A DNA stretch of 64,000 nt, taken from Lachancea thermotolerans CBS 6340 (taxonomy: Eukaryota; Ascomycota; Saccharomycetes; Saccharomycetales; Saccharomycetaceae). Under the pieces are notes generated by a model, which saw nothing but the letters and a program-made list of their open reading frames with translations, was not told the origin of the DNA and searched no databases. Each line of letters starts with the position of its first letter. Positions within the stretch are counted from its first letter, which is position 1. A program made the position numbers and the translations under genes. The stretch is taken from NCBI RefSeq assembly GCF_000142805.1, contig NC_013082.1:1178001-1242000 (forward strand), in the 5' to 3' direction. Shown in pieces: positions 46,825-56,916 of the stretch.

Positions 46825-49311
46825 TTAAAGCTTCATTTTTTTGGAAGATTGCTCTTTGGAGTCATAATTGAGCAAAGCGTAAAGCCTTGACGAGCTGCCA
46901 GAGTTTTCGTCACGAGAAGCGGCGCTGGCCTCCTGGTCCCTAACCGCAGGACTTATAGGCATTGGCTTTACAATTTTATCTTGATCAGGAGCCTCTGCGG
47001 TATTAGGATTCAAAGGAGAGGGACCTCTATACTGTGGGTATGTATGGCTTGGGTTTTGCTGGTGGGCCTTCTGGTAGTGAGGGAGAGGTCCAGGTGCGGC
47101 AATCTGCGAATATTGAGCAACTGAGGCCCTCATGGGAGATGTCGGGCCAGCACCTGGCACAGTCCCGTACGGGAAATAAGGCTTGTAAGTCATTGTGCTA
47201 ACGGCAGAGCCCGCTGGCTTATTTGCAGTGGCCCGTGTTGGAGTTTCAGCAACTGATGGCGATTGTGGTCTTCTGTTGCTCTGCTTCAAGTCTCTAGCAC
47301 CATCTGGGTTCGAGGTTGGGATACTTTTAGTCTCATTCCTTGAGTTTTTCCTCGAGTCTGCAAGAGGAAGATTGGAGGTAGAATGCCCTGCGAAGTACCC
47401 GTGCTGCTGTGCTATTTGCTGGTTGGGGTTAGGTGACGCGCTTGTAGAAACACCAGGTAGAGCTTGAACAATGGGGGCTGGCGCTAGAGGATCCATTAAC
47501 ACACTCATATTACGGTTCCCGCTTGATGAAGTTGAGGTTTTTTTCTCAAATGGGTTCATCATCAAGTATGGCATCGACCCGCTATTGGCTTTCGCTGTTG
47601 TTCCAAAATAGTCAGACTGAGGCCCTGGAGTGCCAGGATATACTGACGGCCCATAAGCAGGTGGATAATACATTGCGTGTGACATTTGCGGCAATGGAGC
47701 TGGCTGGGCATTTGTCAATTGGGACAACGCTGGCGACGACAAAGACGTCTGGTTCGATAGCGGAGGACGCGATGCGGCCGGGATTGCACTGGAACTTGTC
47801 ATAGGATATTCCGAAAAACTGTGGACGGGCCTCACTGTTTGCTGAAGCATTGTTGAGCGTTGGAGCCTGTACAGTGTGGAGTTCTTCAGCCTTGCTATCT
47901 CGCTCATAATTTGGTCCATACATTGTTGCTGAGAGGGTGTGTCTCTAGGCGATGTACCCATTTCGCTTGGATTTGGGTGGCCCGAAACTGGTGTCGTGGA
48001 CCTCTTAATCCCTTCAGAAGGTCTACCAGAAGACGCAGCTGCCAGTTGAGGAGTCAAAGTGACTAGATTGTGAACCAAGTCAAGAAGTCGAACCATGTCC
48101 ATATTTGAATTTCTGAGGTCCTCTACAGCTGCCTCATACTGATTCTGATAGGCGTTATTGTCAAACTTCGCAAGTTGGACACCATGGAGTACATCGCTAA
48201 CTTTGGTGTTAATTTGCGGTCGGGATTGTTGAGCCTGCTGCGAAATGGACTGGTGGTGTGACAGCGATTGCGTGGATTGATGCTGCGGTACTTGGTAGAT
48301 GGGTTGTTGTTGTTGTGATTGTTGATGTGGCTGTGGTTGTGGTTGTGGTTGTGGCTGTGGTTGTGATTGTGGTTGTGGTTGTGGTTGTGGTTGTGGTTGT
48401 TGCTGCTGCGGCTGTTGCGTCTGCTGTTGTTGTTGTTGATGATGATGATGATGATGATGATGATAATGTTGTTGTGGTTGTTGTTGGTGGTGGTGTTGTT
48501 GTTGAGCTTGATGAGTCGTAGCAAAATAGTCTACGGGAGCATAGAGCACTTGCGAAGGAAGCGGCTGCGCTGGGAACGACTGGGGCGCCGGCGTATAGCC
48601 ATAAGGGTGGGGCAAGTCGGCCGAAGCCGCGTGCATGTGAGGCACCAGAAGCTGGTCGGGCGAATGCTCGGTCATTGTGGGCTCCAAGGGCGTCGAGGCA
48701 GCACTGGTCGAGCGCTTGCGCGCAGAGGCCTGGTAGCGCGACGACCTGCGCTTGATGAGCTTCAGGCTCTCCATGTCCCCTCTGCGGAACGCAGACGAGC
48801 TGTGCTTGAATTCCCATATGCTTGTGGTGTTCTCGGACTTCGAGGCCGGATCGTCTGTCTTCGCAGCCCCATTCTTAGAGGCCGCGTGGGTCTTGTGGTC
48901 ATTCACCTTGTGGAATCCGTACATGTTCAGCTGGCGCACAAAGCTGGCGACGTTGGTGTGCTTAAAGTACGTGGCCAGCGCCTTGCCGAACCGCTCCGTG
49001 GGCCGAATCAAAAACGATGTTTGCGGTGGCGACCACCAGATCAGCTCGTCCATCTCGGGATCCTCCAGCATGCTGTAAAGCTTGTGGATAAACGCGGTGT
49101 TGCTGTAGCTCGCGCTCGAGTTGGTGCTCGAGCCCGCTCCCGGGCCCCCGCCTGCACTGTTGCTCGCGTCCGCGGCGCTCCCTGCGCCTCCACGGACTCC
49201 GCTGGCGCCCGGTTCCTCGCTGTTCGCGCTCCTCGCCGCATCGCTATTCGCGCTTCTCGACGCGTCTCGGCTCTTGCTCGCCTCCTCTTGAGCTGCGTTT
49301 CCAGCGGCCAT
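46825..49311 (-). CDS. SFL1: HSF-domain transcription repressor Sfl1
   Basis: Sfl1 (YOR140W) represses flocculation and filament genes such as FLO11 by recruiting Ssn6-Tup1, and is inactivated by PKA. I start it at the ATG at 49311 (MAAGNAAQ), 828 residues (S. cerevisiae 766); the GTG three codons upstream is not a likely start. The heat-shock-factor DNA-binding domain (about 55-165) reads [20 protein letters not shown], then [19 protein letters not shown] and [11 protein letters not shown]. Next come a basic stretch, a Gln/His/Pro tract (about 265-345), a coiled-coil-like region (about 375-470), and a long Ser/Pro-rich tail. Confidence 0.94.
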   Translation of the reverse strand: MAAGNAAQEEASKSRDASRSANSDAARSANSEEPGASGVRGGAGSAADASNSAGGGPGAGSSTNSSASYSNTAFIHKLYSMLEDPEMDELIWWSPPQTSFLIRPTERFGKALATYFKHTNVASFVRQLNMYGFHKVNDHKTHAASKNGAAKTDDPASKSENTTSIWEFKHSSSAFRRGDMESLKLIKRRSSRYQASARKRSTSAASTPLEPTMTEHSPDQLLVPHMHAASADLPHPYGYTPAPQSFPAQPLPSQVLYAPVDYFATTHQAQQQHHHQQQPQQHYHHHHHHHHQQQQQQTQQPQQQQPQPQPQPQPQSQPQPQPQPQPQPHQQSQQQQPIYQVPQHQSTQSLSHHQSISQQAQQSRPQINTKVSDVLHGVQLAKFDNNAYQNQYEAAVEDLRNSNMDMVRLLDLVHNLVTLTPQLAAASSGRPSEGIKRSTTPVSGHPNPSEMGTSPRDTPSQQQCMDQIMSEIARLKNSTLYRLQRSTMLQQTVRPVHSFSEYPMTSSSAIPAASRPPLSNQTSLSSPALSQLTNAQPAPLPQMSHAMYYPPAYGPSVYPGTPGPQSDYFGTTAKANSGSMPYLMMNPFEKKTSTSSSGNRNMSVLMDPLAPAPIVQALPGVSTSASPNPNQQIAQQHGYFAGHSTSNLPLADSRKNSRNETKSIPTSNPDGARDLKQSNRRPQSPSVAETPTRATANKPAGSAVSTMTYKPYFPYGTVPGAGPTSPMRASVAQYSQIAAPGPLPHYQKAHQQNPSHTYPQYRGPSPLNPNTAEAPDQDKIVKPMPISPAVRDQEASAASRDENSGSSSRLYALLNYDSKEQSSKKMKL
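48297..48515 (-). repeat. simple repeats coding Gln/His/Pro tract of Sfl1
   Basis: On the plus strand this holds GTGGTT-type hexanucleotide repeats (48321-48402), nine GAT units (48438-48464) and GTT/GCT runs. On the coding strand they give Gln-Pro dipeptides, eight His in a row and poly-Gln. Such tracts change length quickly within species. Confidence 0.9.
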
Positions 49312-50653
49312 CTCAATCACGAACCTAGCACACGTTCGAGCCTCTGTTTCCTTGAGCAGATGGGGGAGGTACCGCTCAAACTCTCGAATCGTGGCCCTAC
49401 AAATTTTTTCCTAACAGTTTTCAGGCTGATTCAAAATGCTATCTGCCCCTAATTGCATTTCTAACGCCGTCTCTAGGCCCGCACGTGATGAAGATCGCTG
49501 CGCGTATCCTAGGAGCGTTTTTAACAATGGCTGCTTTCGCATGATAACGTCCACGACGGCTGTTGCGAATTTTTCAACGTGAACCGCGAGGCGCACACAA
49601 AGGCGAGGTTACAAGAGCCAAGATCCGCGCGTGGCTAATGCAAAACTTAGAGCCACAGAATGGGAGGCCACAGAAAGCGCGAGAGGCAGGCTCGTGCGCC
49701 TTGGTGCCGTACGGCATGTCGGAATTAAAGTCATGGGCCAGTAAGGTTGCTCCAAACCGAGCTGTCAGCGGCTAGCTGGGTTGCCGTCGGTCTTAGTGAA
49801 ATCGCGCCGACGCATGACTTCGCGGGCGCTGCGAAGAACACCAGCGGTTGCCCATACAATGGACCAATGCTGCGCAATGAACCGTTCTTCTGCGGAATTT
49901 TTGTTATGCACGCAACTTTTGTATTCTTTACACAACGGCGGCAAAAAACTTCAAGGGGCTAAGTTCATGGAATGCCGCGCAGGCTAACTCTTAGAGCCTT
50001 GCAAGCTGCGAAACGCGACGGCCAAGAGTCGGCACCCAGGAATACTGCATTGAACAGCCTTCCGCATTGCAGAGCCGTGCTTTTGCATTCGTTGCGTGGT
50101 GTGCGCTAAGGAGTGTGGCTTGCAGAAGGGAAGACTGGCGGAGCTATAGCGTGCTTTCGTGGTAAAAAAAACAAACCTCGTAGAGAATGCCATCAACACC
50201 TTGCGCGCGCGGCGGAAGCGGTAATTACAGCAGGATCTGCGCCAGGGTTTTCCGGCAGAGCCCCGAGAGTCGCTAGGCCGGTGTTGGGCATGGCGGGCTT
50301 CTATATCTATGTACTTCGAGCGGCTGGGATACAAGAACTGCGGTGGGCTGTCGTGTCCGGCTCGTGTTGTTGTTGCACTTGCTTAATACCGCGGAGAGCA
50401 GCACGAACGCTAATTCCAGGGTTGATAGGTTATCATGGCTTTATTAGTCACGGTTAAGAGGCTCAGATAAGGCTTGGCTGCGCTTGAGTGGAACTGGCCT
50501 GTTTCGCCAGATGCTCGTGTTCAGGCTTCTCGTACATGATTATCATCAAATTGTGATTTTGACATAACCACCCTGATTTCAAGATGGGTTCTGAGGGTCC
50601 GCAGGGACATTCGAGGCTCAGAGACACCTACGCTTCACTGACGCCGCTGCCAA
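49312..50653. other. SFL1-RUP1 divergent region, no gene seen
   Basis: A 1.34-kb spacer with a CACGTGAT box at 49482 (170 bases before SFL1). It is long for this genome, as is common for promoters of regulators of adhesion genes. Short open frames here have no recognisable content. Confidence 0.5.
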
Positions 50654-52447
50654 ATGTCCGAGAACGCCATCCAGTCGCTGCTGGACATGGGAATAACCCG
50701 CGAAGTGGCTATCGAGGCTCTCGCCAAAACCAATGGCGACGTTGAGAACTCCGTGAACTACATCTTCTCGGGTGAGCTGCCCCAGCAAGGACCACCTCCG
50801 GCGCCCGAGGAGACGCCAGAGGACAGAGAAAAGGAGCCGGAATCCGAGAGCGAGCTCCCAGAAAATCCAGAGTTCATAGAGGAAGCGCCACCGTCGGAAG
50901 ACGAGGCTACGGACCAGCAGGGAGTCGCGGTGAGCCCTCGCGAGCAGATAGCCTGCCAGCTGAAGAACAGACCAGAAGACCCGCTCGTGGTTCGGCCCGC
51001 GTCCGGAAACGCGCTTTTCGAAAACTATTTTGCTCTCTTCTGTCTCGCCGTGGGCCTGGGCTTTCCGCACCATTTCCTCGAGCCAGACTTCCAAGATCTC
51101 ACGTACGGCCAAGACTGGTACAAAGGCCAATTTCTTAAGCCGGCTTACAGAGTCAAGTTTGAAAACAACGACGACGTGAGCATTGTCCCACAGGAGACGC
51201 TGACCAGCCAGGATAACCTAATTCTGCAGCCCGAGCTTCTGTGGCAATTCCAGAAGTTCCTGGCTGTACAAAACTCTCCGCAATGCCGCAGAAAATACGT
51301 CACCGCGCGATACCTGACCAAGGTCCTCGAGCCGCAGGTCGTCGAAAAACTCAACAACTCGGATCACCTGCACGAGGCCCTGCCTTCCTTCATCAAGAGC
51401 TTAGCTAACGATGTGGAGCTCTGTCCCGGAGCCCACTCTGTCAAGGAGCTTTTCATCTCCACCGCCTATTACAAGCCTGTGTCAGAGCCTGAGCCCATAG
51501 AAACCCTAGTATCTCTGCTGCATTTCATGCCAGAAGAGTATGATACAAACATCTACAAAATGTTCAATGCGCTTCTGTATCCCGATAGTAACGAAGACGC
51601 GGAGATGGACGACATCCAAAACTCACTGGGCAACCTTGCCCCGATGATTACGATCGTGTTTGATGAAATGGACGAAAGCACAGAGCAAGCAACTCTCCCG
51701 CATGGCGTGGATGTTCCTCTCGAATTCTACCCACAACTTTACACAGAAGAGGCCAAAAACCTGCTTATTAAGGAAGTGACAAAGCTTTCCGCAGACTCTC
51801 AAACGCAGGCGCGGTCCATTCTGCGTAACTTGAATGACCTCAAAAGCTTTCAGGGCAAACAGATACACTCATTCCTGAATAGCGCTTTGGATTTTATAAC
51901 AAAGGACATGAGCGGGGTATCGGAGCAGTCGGGAGTCCAAGAGCTCGTTGACTCCCTTCAAGAGGTCAAACAACAGCTGGGGTCTAAAAAGACCGAGAAG
52001 ATGGCTCAGTACAAAGCAGTTTCTCACAGGCTCAACAACGAATTAAACCTTTCTCACCCTGAGCTTGGTATAATACAGCGCGCAAAGGACTTGGGCCTTA
52101 TTGATGAACCATACCTTCTAACTTCCGCGGTCATATCTGCTTCCAACTACTTCATTCGTCAGAATAATGGACAATGGTTTCACGTTGTTGGTAGGAGCAA
52201 TAGTGAGCACATGGATGTAACAAAAACAGATGCGTCAACCGTATCGAGTGCAATCAGGTTCCACACACGGTGTGCTTCCGAGTCTCCACTTATGTTTACT
52301 TATTTTAAGCCTAGTGCCATCGATACAGAAGCACAAGTCAAAGAAGCTGTTGGGCATAACAAGGGCGCCAAATTGTTCGCAGAGCAAGATCAGAAACATA
52401 TAAACACCCTAAGCGCTCCAGACGAGGAGGACCTTATTGACCTTTGA
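50654..52447 (+). CDS. RUP1: UBA-domain protein Rup1 (Rsp5 regulator)
   Basis: Rup1 (YOR138C) bridges the ubiquitin ligase Rsp5 and the deubiquitinase Ubp2. The 597 residues (S. cerevisiae 671) start with a UBA domain (about 3-40) reading NAIQSLLDMGITREVAIEAL then NGDVENSVNYIF. An acidic Pro/Glu-rich linker follows (about 45-95); S. cerevisiae Rup1 has a PY motif for Rsp5 that I did not find as an exact PPxY here, so the contact may differ. The rest shows the Rup1-type fold (FALFCLAVGLGFPHHFLEPDF) with some likeness to ubiquitin-protease-like domains. It is tandem with SIA1, order as in S. cerevisiae. Confidence 0.9.
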   Translation: MSENAIQSLLDMGITREVAIEALAKTNGDVENSVNYIFSGELPQQGPPPAPEETPEDREKEPESESELPENPEFIEEAPPSEDEATDQQGVAVSPREQIACQLKNRPEDPLVVRPASGNALFENYFALFCLAVGLGFPHHFLEPDFQDLTYGQDWYKGQFLKPAYRVKFENNDDVSIVPQETLTSQDNLILQPELLWQFQKFLAVQNSPQCRRKYVTARYLTKVLEPQVVEKLNNSDHLHEALPSFIKSLANDVELCPGAHSVKELFISTAYYKPVSEPEPIETLVSLLHFMPEEYDTNIYKMFNALLYPDSNEDAEMDDIQNSLGNLAPMITIVFDEMDESTEQATLPHGVDVPLEFYPQLYTEEAKNLLIKEVTKLSADSQTQARSILRNLNDLKSFQGKQIHSFLNSALDFITKDMSGVSEQSGVQELVDSLQEVKQQLGSKKTEKMAQYKAVSHRLNNELNLSHPELGIIQRAKDLGLIDEPYLLTSAVISASNYFIRQNNGQWFHVVGRSNSEHMDVTKTDASTVSSAIRFHTRCASESPLMFTYFKPSAIDTEAQVKEAVGHNKGAKLFAEQDQKHINTLSAPDEEDLIDL

Positions 52448-52759
52448 CTGGAGTAGGTTCGCGGTTTTGTTCGATTGTTCGGATATCTGCTGCCTTTCTG
52501 GGTAAATTGGATCACGTGAAACAGCATTCGTTGCATGGAACACATATATAGAGAAATCTTGGTCCGGAGAATTAGACAAGAGTAATTCTGAACTAGATGC
52601 CAAAGCTGGCCAAACATTCTTAGAGTAAAGGCTGCTCATCATTCAGCTCAGTGGGTTTCGGACGCTTTGATTCAGCGTGCCCATCATCGAATATATATTT
52701 CCATTCTTTGTTCGTTTACAGGAGCTTGAAATTATAGACAGGGAGGGCTCAGAAGTCCA
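52448..52759. other. SIA1 promoter
   Basis: About 310 bases with a CACGTG box (52513-52518) and a TATA-like ATATATATTT near 52690. No gene. Confidence 0.5.
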
Positions 52760-54484
52760 ATGGCGCCCAGCTCCTTGAAAAGGCGACGTATGCTTCATAA
52801 TGCAGTAAGAAAGATATTAATTCCAGTATTCATCCTATTCTGCCTTGCGACGTGCATTCCTGTAAAGACGCATTTCGCAAATATATTCCAACCACCCACT
52901 AAATTGGAAGGATACACAGGCGGCCTGATAGATGACGTGAGATTCCTAAAATGCTTCCGTTGGTACAAAGACTGTGATGTCATTCTGGAAAAGCGAGGAC
53001 GCAATGGCGAATTTGTTCCTTGGATGAGGGTCCGGAAAGAGTTGGATGAAGAGAAGCTTTATTCCGTAGATTCAGGCCTTTTTTACCGCTCGTACCTTTA
53101 TGTGCATCCTTGTGATGGGAACAAGGATTGTGTTTCGGACTTGGCTATAGCCAAAGATCGATCAAGTATTCCCATGCAAGTTCTACAAGACATCAATGCA
53201 AAAATCCAGTCAAAGGACAGCTCCATGTTCCACGGGCACGAGCACCATAAAACCTTCTGGACTAGAATTTTTGGCGGGAGACGGGAACGGCTGAGTTTAC
53301 AAGGCGAGGATTGGCACTACAGACGCCACGGTATTTGGTGCAAATACTCTTCTAGCAATAAAATAGACGAAGGGCAGTCAATTACTAATCTTCAAATATT
53401 TCTTGGGAGCGGCTTCGTAGACCCTAGACCTATGTGGAAGACTGCAATACATGAAATGGATCACAGAAATTCTGAGAGTCCTACTCCAATATCGATAAGC
53501 ATTCAAAAGTACGATAAAAGCATGGATTCGCGATTCGTAACGGAAAATGGCATACTAAACGCAGACGACGGAAAATTCAAAATACTTCAGGTTTCAGACT
53601 TGCACGTCAGCAATGCTATAGAGAGATGCGAATCACACTTATGTACTAATGAATGGAAGACGCAAAGGTTCATAAGTCGCATAATTGAGCTGGAAACCCC
53701 AGATTTAGTTGTTTTTACCGGCGATTTTATCAATGGCCCTGAAACCACGGATTACCAAACCGCAATTCTAAAAGCAACAGAATGTGTAATTTCTGCAAAG
53801 ATCCCTTGGGCAATGACCTGGGGCACTCTCGATTACTCAAAATACGCTTCTGAAAGAGACATTTTCAATTTTATCAAAAGCCTCCCATACAATTTGAACT
53901 ATTTGCATGCAAAGCAGGTACAGGATGCCTCTTTGATAACAACAACATTTGCATTGCAGTTGAAGCGTGATAACGAAATATTTGGGGTTGTTTATATTCT
54001 GGATTCAACAAACCCTGAGAATGCAGTTGATTTCTTAAAGACCGCTTACGAAAACGCGTCGAAGAACTCGGATAGGGACACGTTGTACTCATTGGCGTTT
54101 CAACATGCACCAATCCCAGAATATAGACCAAGCGGATCATTTCCCATCATAGGCTCATACAATGATAAAAGCCCGTTGGATGTTCCACAGGTTGGAATCC
54201 GTAAAGCACTAGATGACTTCAAAATACATGCATTTAGTTGCGGACAAGAACATGGGAACGACTGCTGCTTACAGTCATCAGATTCGAATTCTAACAAAGA
54301 CGTTTGGCTCTGTTACGGCGGCCATGCTGGAGTGGTGGGTCGCTACTCACCGGAAGACAGTGCCTCTAGTGTCAGGCTCTTCCGCATCGATGACAGCCTC
54401 AAAGAAATCACTACGTGGAAAAGGAATTCGCGTGAACCAGATTCTGTTTATGACTACCAATTTCTGTTCAAGGATAACCCTTAG
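52760..54484 (+). CDS. SIA1: metallophosphoesterase-like protein Sia1
   Basis: Sia1 (YOR137C) was found as a factor in glucose-induced activation of the plasma-membrane ATPase Pma1; it is related to the phosphatase Dcr2. The 574 residues (S. cerevisiae 622) begin with a basic stretch and one hydrophobic segment (about 17-35), a likely signal anchor. The phosphoesterase fold is seen as KILQVSDLHVS (about 274-284), VVFTGDFINGPET (about 318-330) and AFQHAPIPEY. Where an active enzyme has GNHD/E, this protein has GTLD (355-358); and the final Gly-His block reads GGHAGVVGRYS. The metal site is therefore probably altered, and activity is doubtful. Confidence 0.9.
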   Translation: MAPSSLKRRRMLHNAVRKILIPVFILFCLATCIPVKTHFANIFQPPTKLEGYTGGLIDDVRFLKCFRWYKDCDVILEKRGRNGEFVPWMRVRKELDEEKLYSVDSGLFYRSYLYVHPCDGNKDCVSDLAIAKDRSSIPMQVLQDINAKIQSKDSSMFHGHEHHKTFWTRIFGGRRERLSLQGEDWHYRRHGIWCKYSSSNKIDEGQSITNLQIFLGSGFVDPRPMWKTAIHEMDHRNSESPTPISISIQKYDKSMDSRFVTENGILNADDGKFKILQVSDLHVSNAIERCESHLCTNEWKTQRFISRIIELETPDLVVFTGDFINGPETTDYQTAILKATECVISAKIPWAMTWGTLDYSKYASERDIFNFIKSLPYNLNYLHAKQVQDASLITTTFALQLKRDNEIFGVVYILDSTNPENAVDFLKTAYENASKNSDRDTLYSLAFQHAPIPEYRPSGSFPIIGSYNDKSPLDVPQVGIRKALDDFKIHAFSCGQEHGNDCCLQSSDSNSNKDVWLCYGGHAGVVGRYSPEDSASSVRLFRIDDSLKEITTWKRNSREPDSVYDYQFLFKDNP

Positions 54485-54565
54485 ATGCGCACGCGCTTTA
54501 TATGGGAGGTGTATACTTATAGAGACTTAATATCATGGCATTTGAAAAGCTTTCGAAGGGGTTCA

Positions 54566-55672
54566 TTACAATCTGCTGATAACGGCCTCAGCAAAGGAAG
54601 ATGTAGAAGCGCTTCCGCCCAGGTCGCCGGTTCTGCTTTCTGGGCCGGCAGCGATAGTAGTGAAGACGGCCTTCTCGATTTTGTCGGCGTGCTCAGTCAA
54701 GCCCATGTGGTTGAGCATCATGACTGAGGAGAGCAGCAAAGCAGTCGGGTTTGCCTTGTTTTGGCCAGCAATGTCTGGGGCAGAGCCATGAACAGCTTCG
54801 AAAATCGAGACCTTGTGCCCAATGTTGGCAGATGGGGTCAAACCTAAGGAACCAGCACTTAGACCAGAGTTCATGTCCGAGAGGATGTCACCGTAAAGGT
54901 TAGGGCACACAACCACAACATCGCTGTACTTGGTTGGGTCTCTAACAGTGTGCAAAACAGTGTTGTCAATCAACTCAGTTTGCAACTCAATGTCAGGGTA
55001 CTCCTTCGAGAGTTGCTCCGCCACACTGACAAACAGACCATCAGCAAGTCTCTGGATAGTGGACTTGTGGACCACCACGACCTTAGGTCTCTCAACGGCC
55101 CTAGCGTATTCGAAAGCGTATCTGATAACACGCTCAGAGGCGTCTTGGGTGATCAGCTTGATCGACTGAACCACACCTGGGGAAACTACATGCTCAATGC
55201 CTGAGTATTCACCCTCGGTGTTTTCTCTTATCAGGACAAGGTCAACATTGTCATAAGCGGTCTTGTAGCCTTGGACAGACTTTGCGGGACGCACATTAGC
55301 GAACAGGCCGAAAGTCTTACGTAGCGTCAGGTTTAGAGATCTGTGGCCTTTGCCGATTGGAGTAGCTAGCGGACCCTTAAGAGCAATCAAGTTCTTGTTG
55401 ATGGAGTCTTGGGCGGGCTGTGGGATGGTTGTGAGGCCATTGATAAACAGTGGGCTCACGTCGCAGGATTCCCACTGGATAGGAGCCTTGGCAGCGGCAA
55501 AAATGTCCTTGACGGCTTTAGAAATTTCTGGTCCGACACCGTCACCCTCGATAAACGACACGGTATATTTGCCGGTAGCTGGGTCTGGCTTCCCGGTGTA
55601 GCGACCGATGGAAGGCTGCTTCTTTGTGGCAAGAAACCTCGCGGAGTTTCTAACGAATGAAGACTTGAACAT
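54566..55672 (-). CDS. IDH2: NAD-isocitrate dehydrogenase catalytic subunit Idh2
   Basis: Idh2 (YOR136W) with Idh1 forms the mitochondrial octamer that oxidises isocitrate to 2-oxoglutarate in the TCA cycle. From the ATG at 55672 it has 368 residues (S. cerevisiae 369), starting MFKSSFVRNSARFLATKKQ, a typical mitochondrial presequence; an in-frame ATG 13 codons upstream is less likely. SLNLTLRKTFGLFANVRP and LIRENTEGEYSGIEH are substrate-binding parts, and CPNLYGDILSDMNSGLSAGS carries metal-binding Asp residues. GSAPDIAGQNKANPTA is the nucleotide site. It is convergent with SIA1, 81 bases apart. Confidence 0.97.
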   Translation of the reverse strand: MFKSSFVRNSARFLATKKQPSIGRYTGKPDPATGKYTVSFIEGDGVGPEISKAVKDIFAAAKAPIQWESCDVSPLFINGLTTIPQPAQDSINKNLIALKGPLATPIGKGHRSLNLTLRKTFGLFANVRPAKSVQGYKTAYDNVDLVLIRENTEGEYSGIEHVVSPGVVQSIKLITQDASERVIRYAFEYARAVERPKVVVVHKSTIQRLADGLFVSVAEQLSKEYPDIELQTELIDNTVLHTVRDPTKYSDVVVVCPNLYGDILSDMNSGLSAGSLGLTPSANIGHKVSIFEAVHGSAPDIAGQNKANPTALLLSSVMMLNHMGLTEHADKIEKAVFTTIAAGPESRTGDLGGSASTSSFAEAVISRL

Positions 55673-56916
55673 TGTTTGGAAGTTTATTGTAATGTGGAGA
55701 AGAAGCACCACTGGTTTGAAAAATCCACTATTACCCTTGTGAGTACACCTCAGGAAAAACCAAACAAAGTCGAGTTGATACGAATTGGCTCCAAACTGTC
55801 AAATACCCCGTTATCAAGGCCTATTTCTAGTTACTTCTCGTGCGTTTCGTGCCAGACTGCGTTAATCCAACGCATCCCCAGCTTATATACGTGGAAAAAG
55901 CACAACCCGTGTCGTGATCACCTTCGTGATCATGATAGCACTTTCGGATCCGATCTAGGTGAATGACGGATCCGTTGTCGGTGACTGTTATCACGTGGTG
56001 TTGTTGGCACGTGATTACATACTCCTTTATGCCCCGAGTTTGAGGCCTCGAAAGCGCTGGCGTCACGACTGGGGCCTCGTTAGCGCGGAGCACGCGCAAC
56101 GGCCGCTTTACGCTACTTCTTCGGGGGCGAACTTTAGAGGAGCATTTTTGTTATAGCAATTTCGGTTTGGTTGAAGCAGAAAATAGCGTCGGGATGTTGC
56201 CAGTATCATTGAAAGCGATGGCGTTTAATTTTACAGCCAAACTATGTCTATAGTTTGATATGCGCCTCAGCTGACTTCCTGAATGCAATTTCTTGTTTTG
56301 TTTCTCTGTAAGGAAGACGCTTCTTCTCAGAGGAGCACTTTCATTGGCACCAAAGGCGCATTTGAGTTGGAACCTTCCAAAACTGAAATACATTGAATTA
56401 GAACATATTCTTGGAAGCTTTCGAGTCACCGTACCTGTGGTTCCTTTGGACGGAAAACATTTGACCATCAAGGTTATTCTGTCATTGTAGAGCGCCGACC
56501 AATTCGCCAGAAAACGCGAGCATTTATACGAATATCAGGAACACGCTGAAAAAGACATTCTTTGACAGCCGTAAAACAGGGCAACTGCCTTGGACAAAAA
56601 TCATAACCCGTCAGCTTTTCCACTAGAGATGAGGCCCCACGAATTACATAATTCAGTGGCACATCGACATGGGCGACAGTTATTGATCCTTTCCAGAGTT
56701 ACCCCATAAAGAGTCAAATAAAGTTGGGATTCTAGGTTAAAGTGAGTGAACGCAGCAATAATTGCAGTTGAATCTATCAAGAAGAGATAGTTGTGAAGTT
56801 GGATCTCTTTATGGAAAAGTAGTCTCTCCACACGAATCGCCTAAAGTTGTCAAATTGACACTGACAACACTGGGTAGTTTGACGGCCACTCAGCTGGTGA
56901 AAACATAGCCACGAGC
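55673..56916. other. IDH2-UBA2 divergent region with paired palindromes
   Basis: A 1.24-kb spacer. The part nearer IDH2 has a cluster of paired palindromic sites (55914-56015), listed separately. The part nearer UBA2 has short open frames on both strands without recognisable content. Confidence 0.5.
55914..56015. promoter_or_regulatory. cluster of paired palindromic sites upstream of IDH2
   Basis: Within 102 bases: GTGATCAC (55914-55921) and GTGATCAT (55926-55933); CGGATCCG twice (55945-55952, 55967-55974); and ATCACGTG (55990-55997) facing CACGTGAT (56008-56015), ten bases apart. The last pair fits Cbf1-type bHLH binding; CGG-N2-CCG would suit a zinc-cluster factor. Binding is inferred. Confidence 0.55.

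Noticed and set aside
48209-48817. Thr-rich and Asn-rich frames overlapping SFL1 on the same strand
   Set aside because: They arise from other readings of the CAA/CAC/CAT repeats in SFL1.
48367-49452. 361-codon open frame antisense to SFL1
   Set aside because: It lies wholly opposite the HSF domain and repeat tract; it starts in the low-complexity repeat and resembles no protein.
55990-56015. RTCACRTG boxes as centromere CDEI
   Set aside because: No long AT-rich CDEII or CDEIII-like TTCCGAA element follows here or at other such boxes in the window.
56151-56490. Opposed frames of 106 and 65 codons between IDH2 and UBA2
   Set aside because: Neither resembles a known protein and they overlap each other; kept as non-coding.
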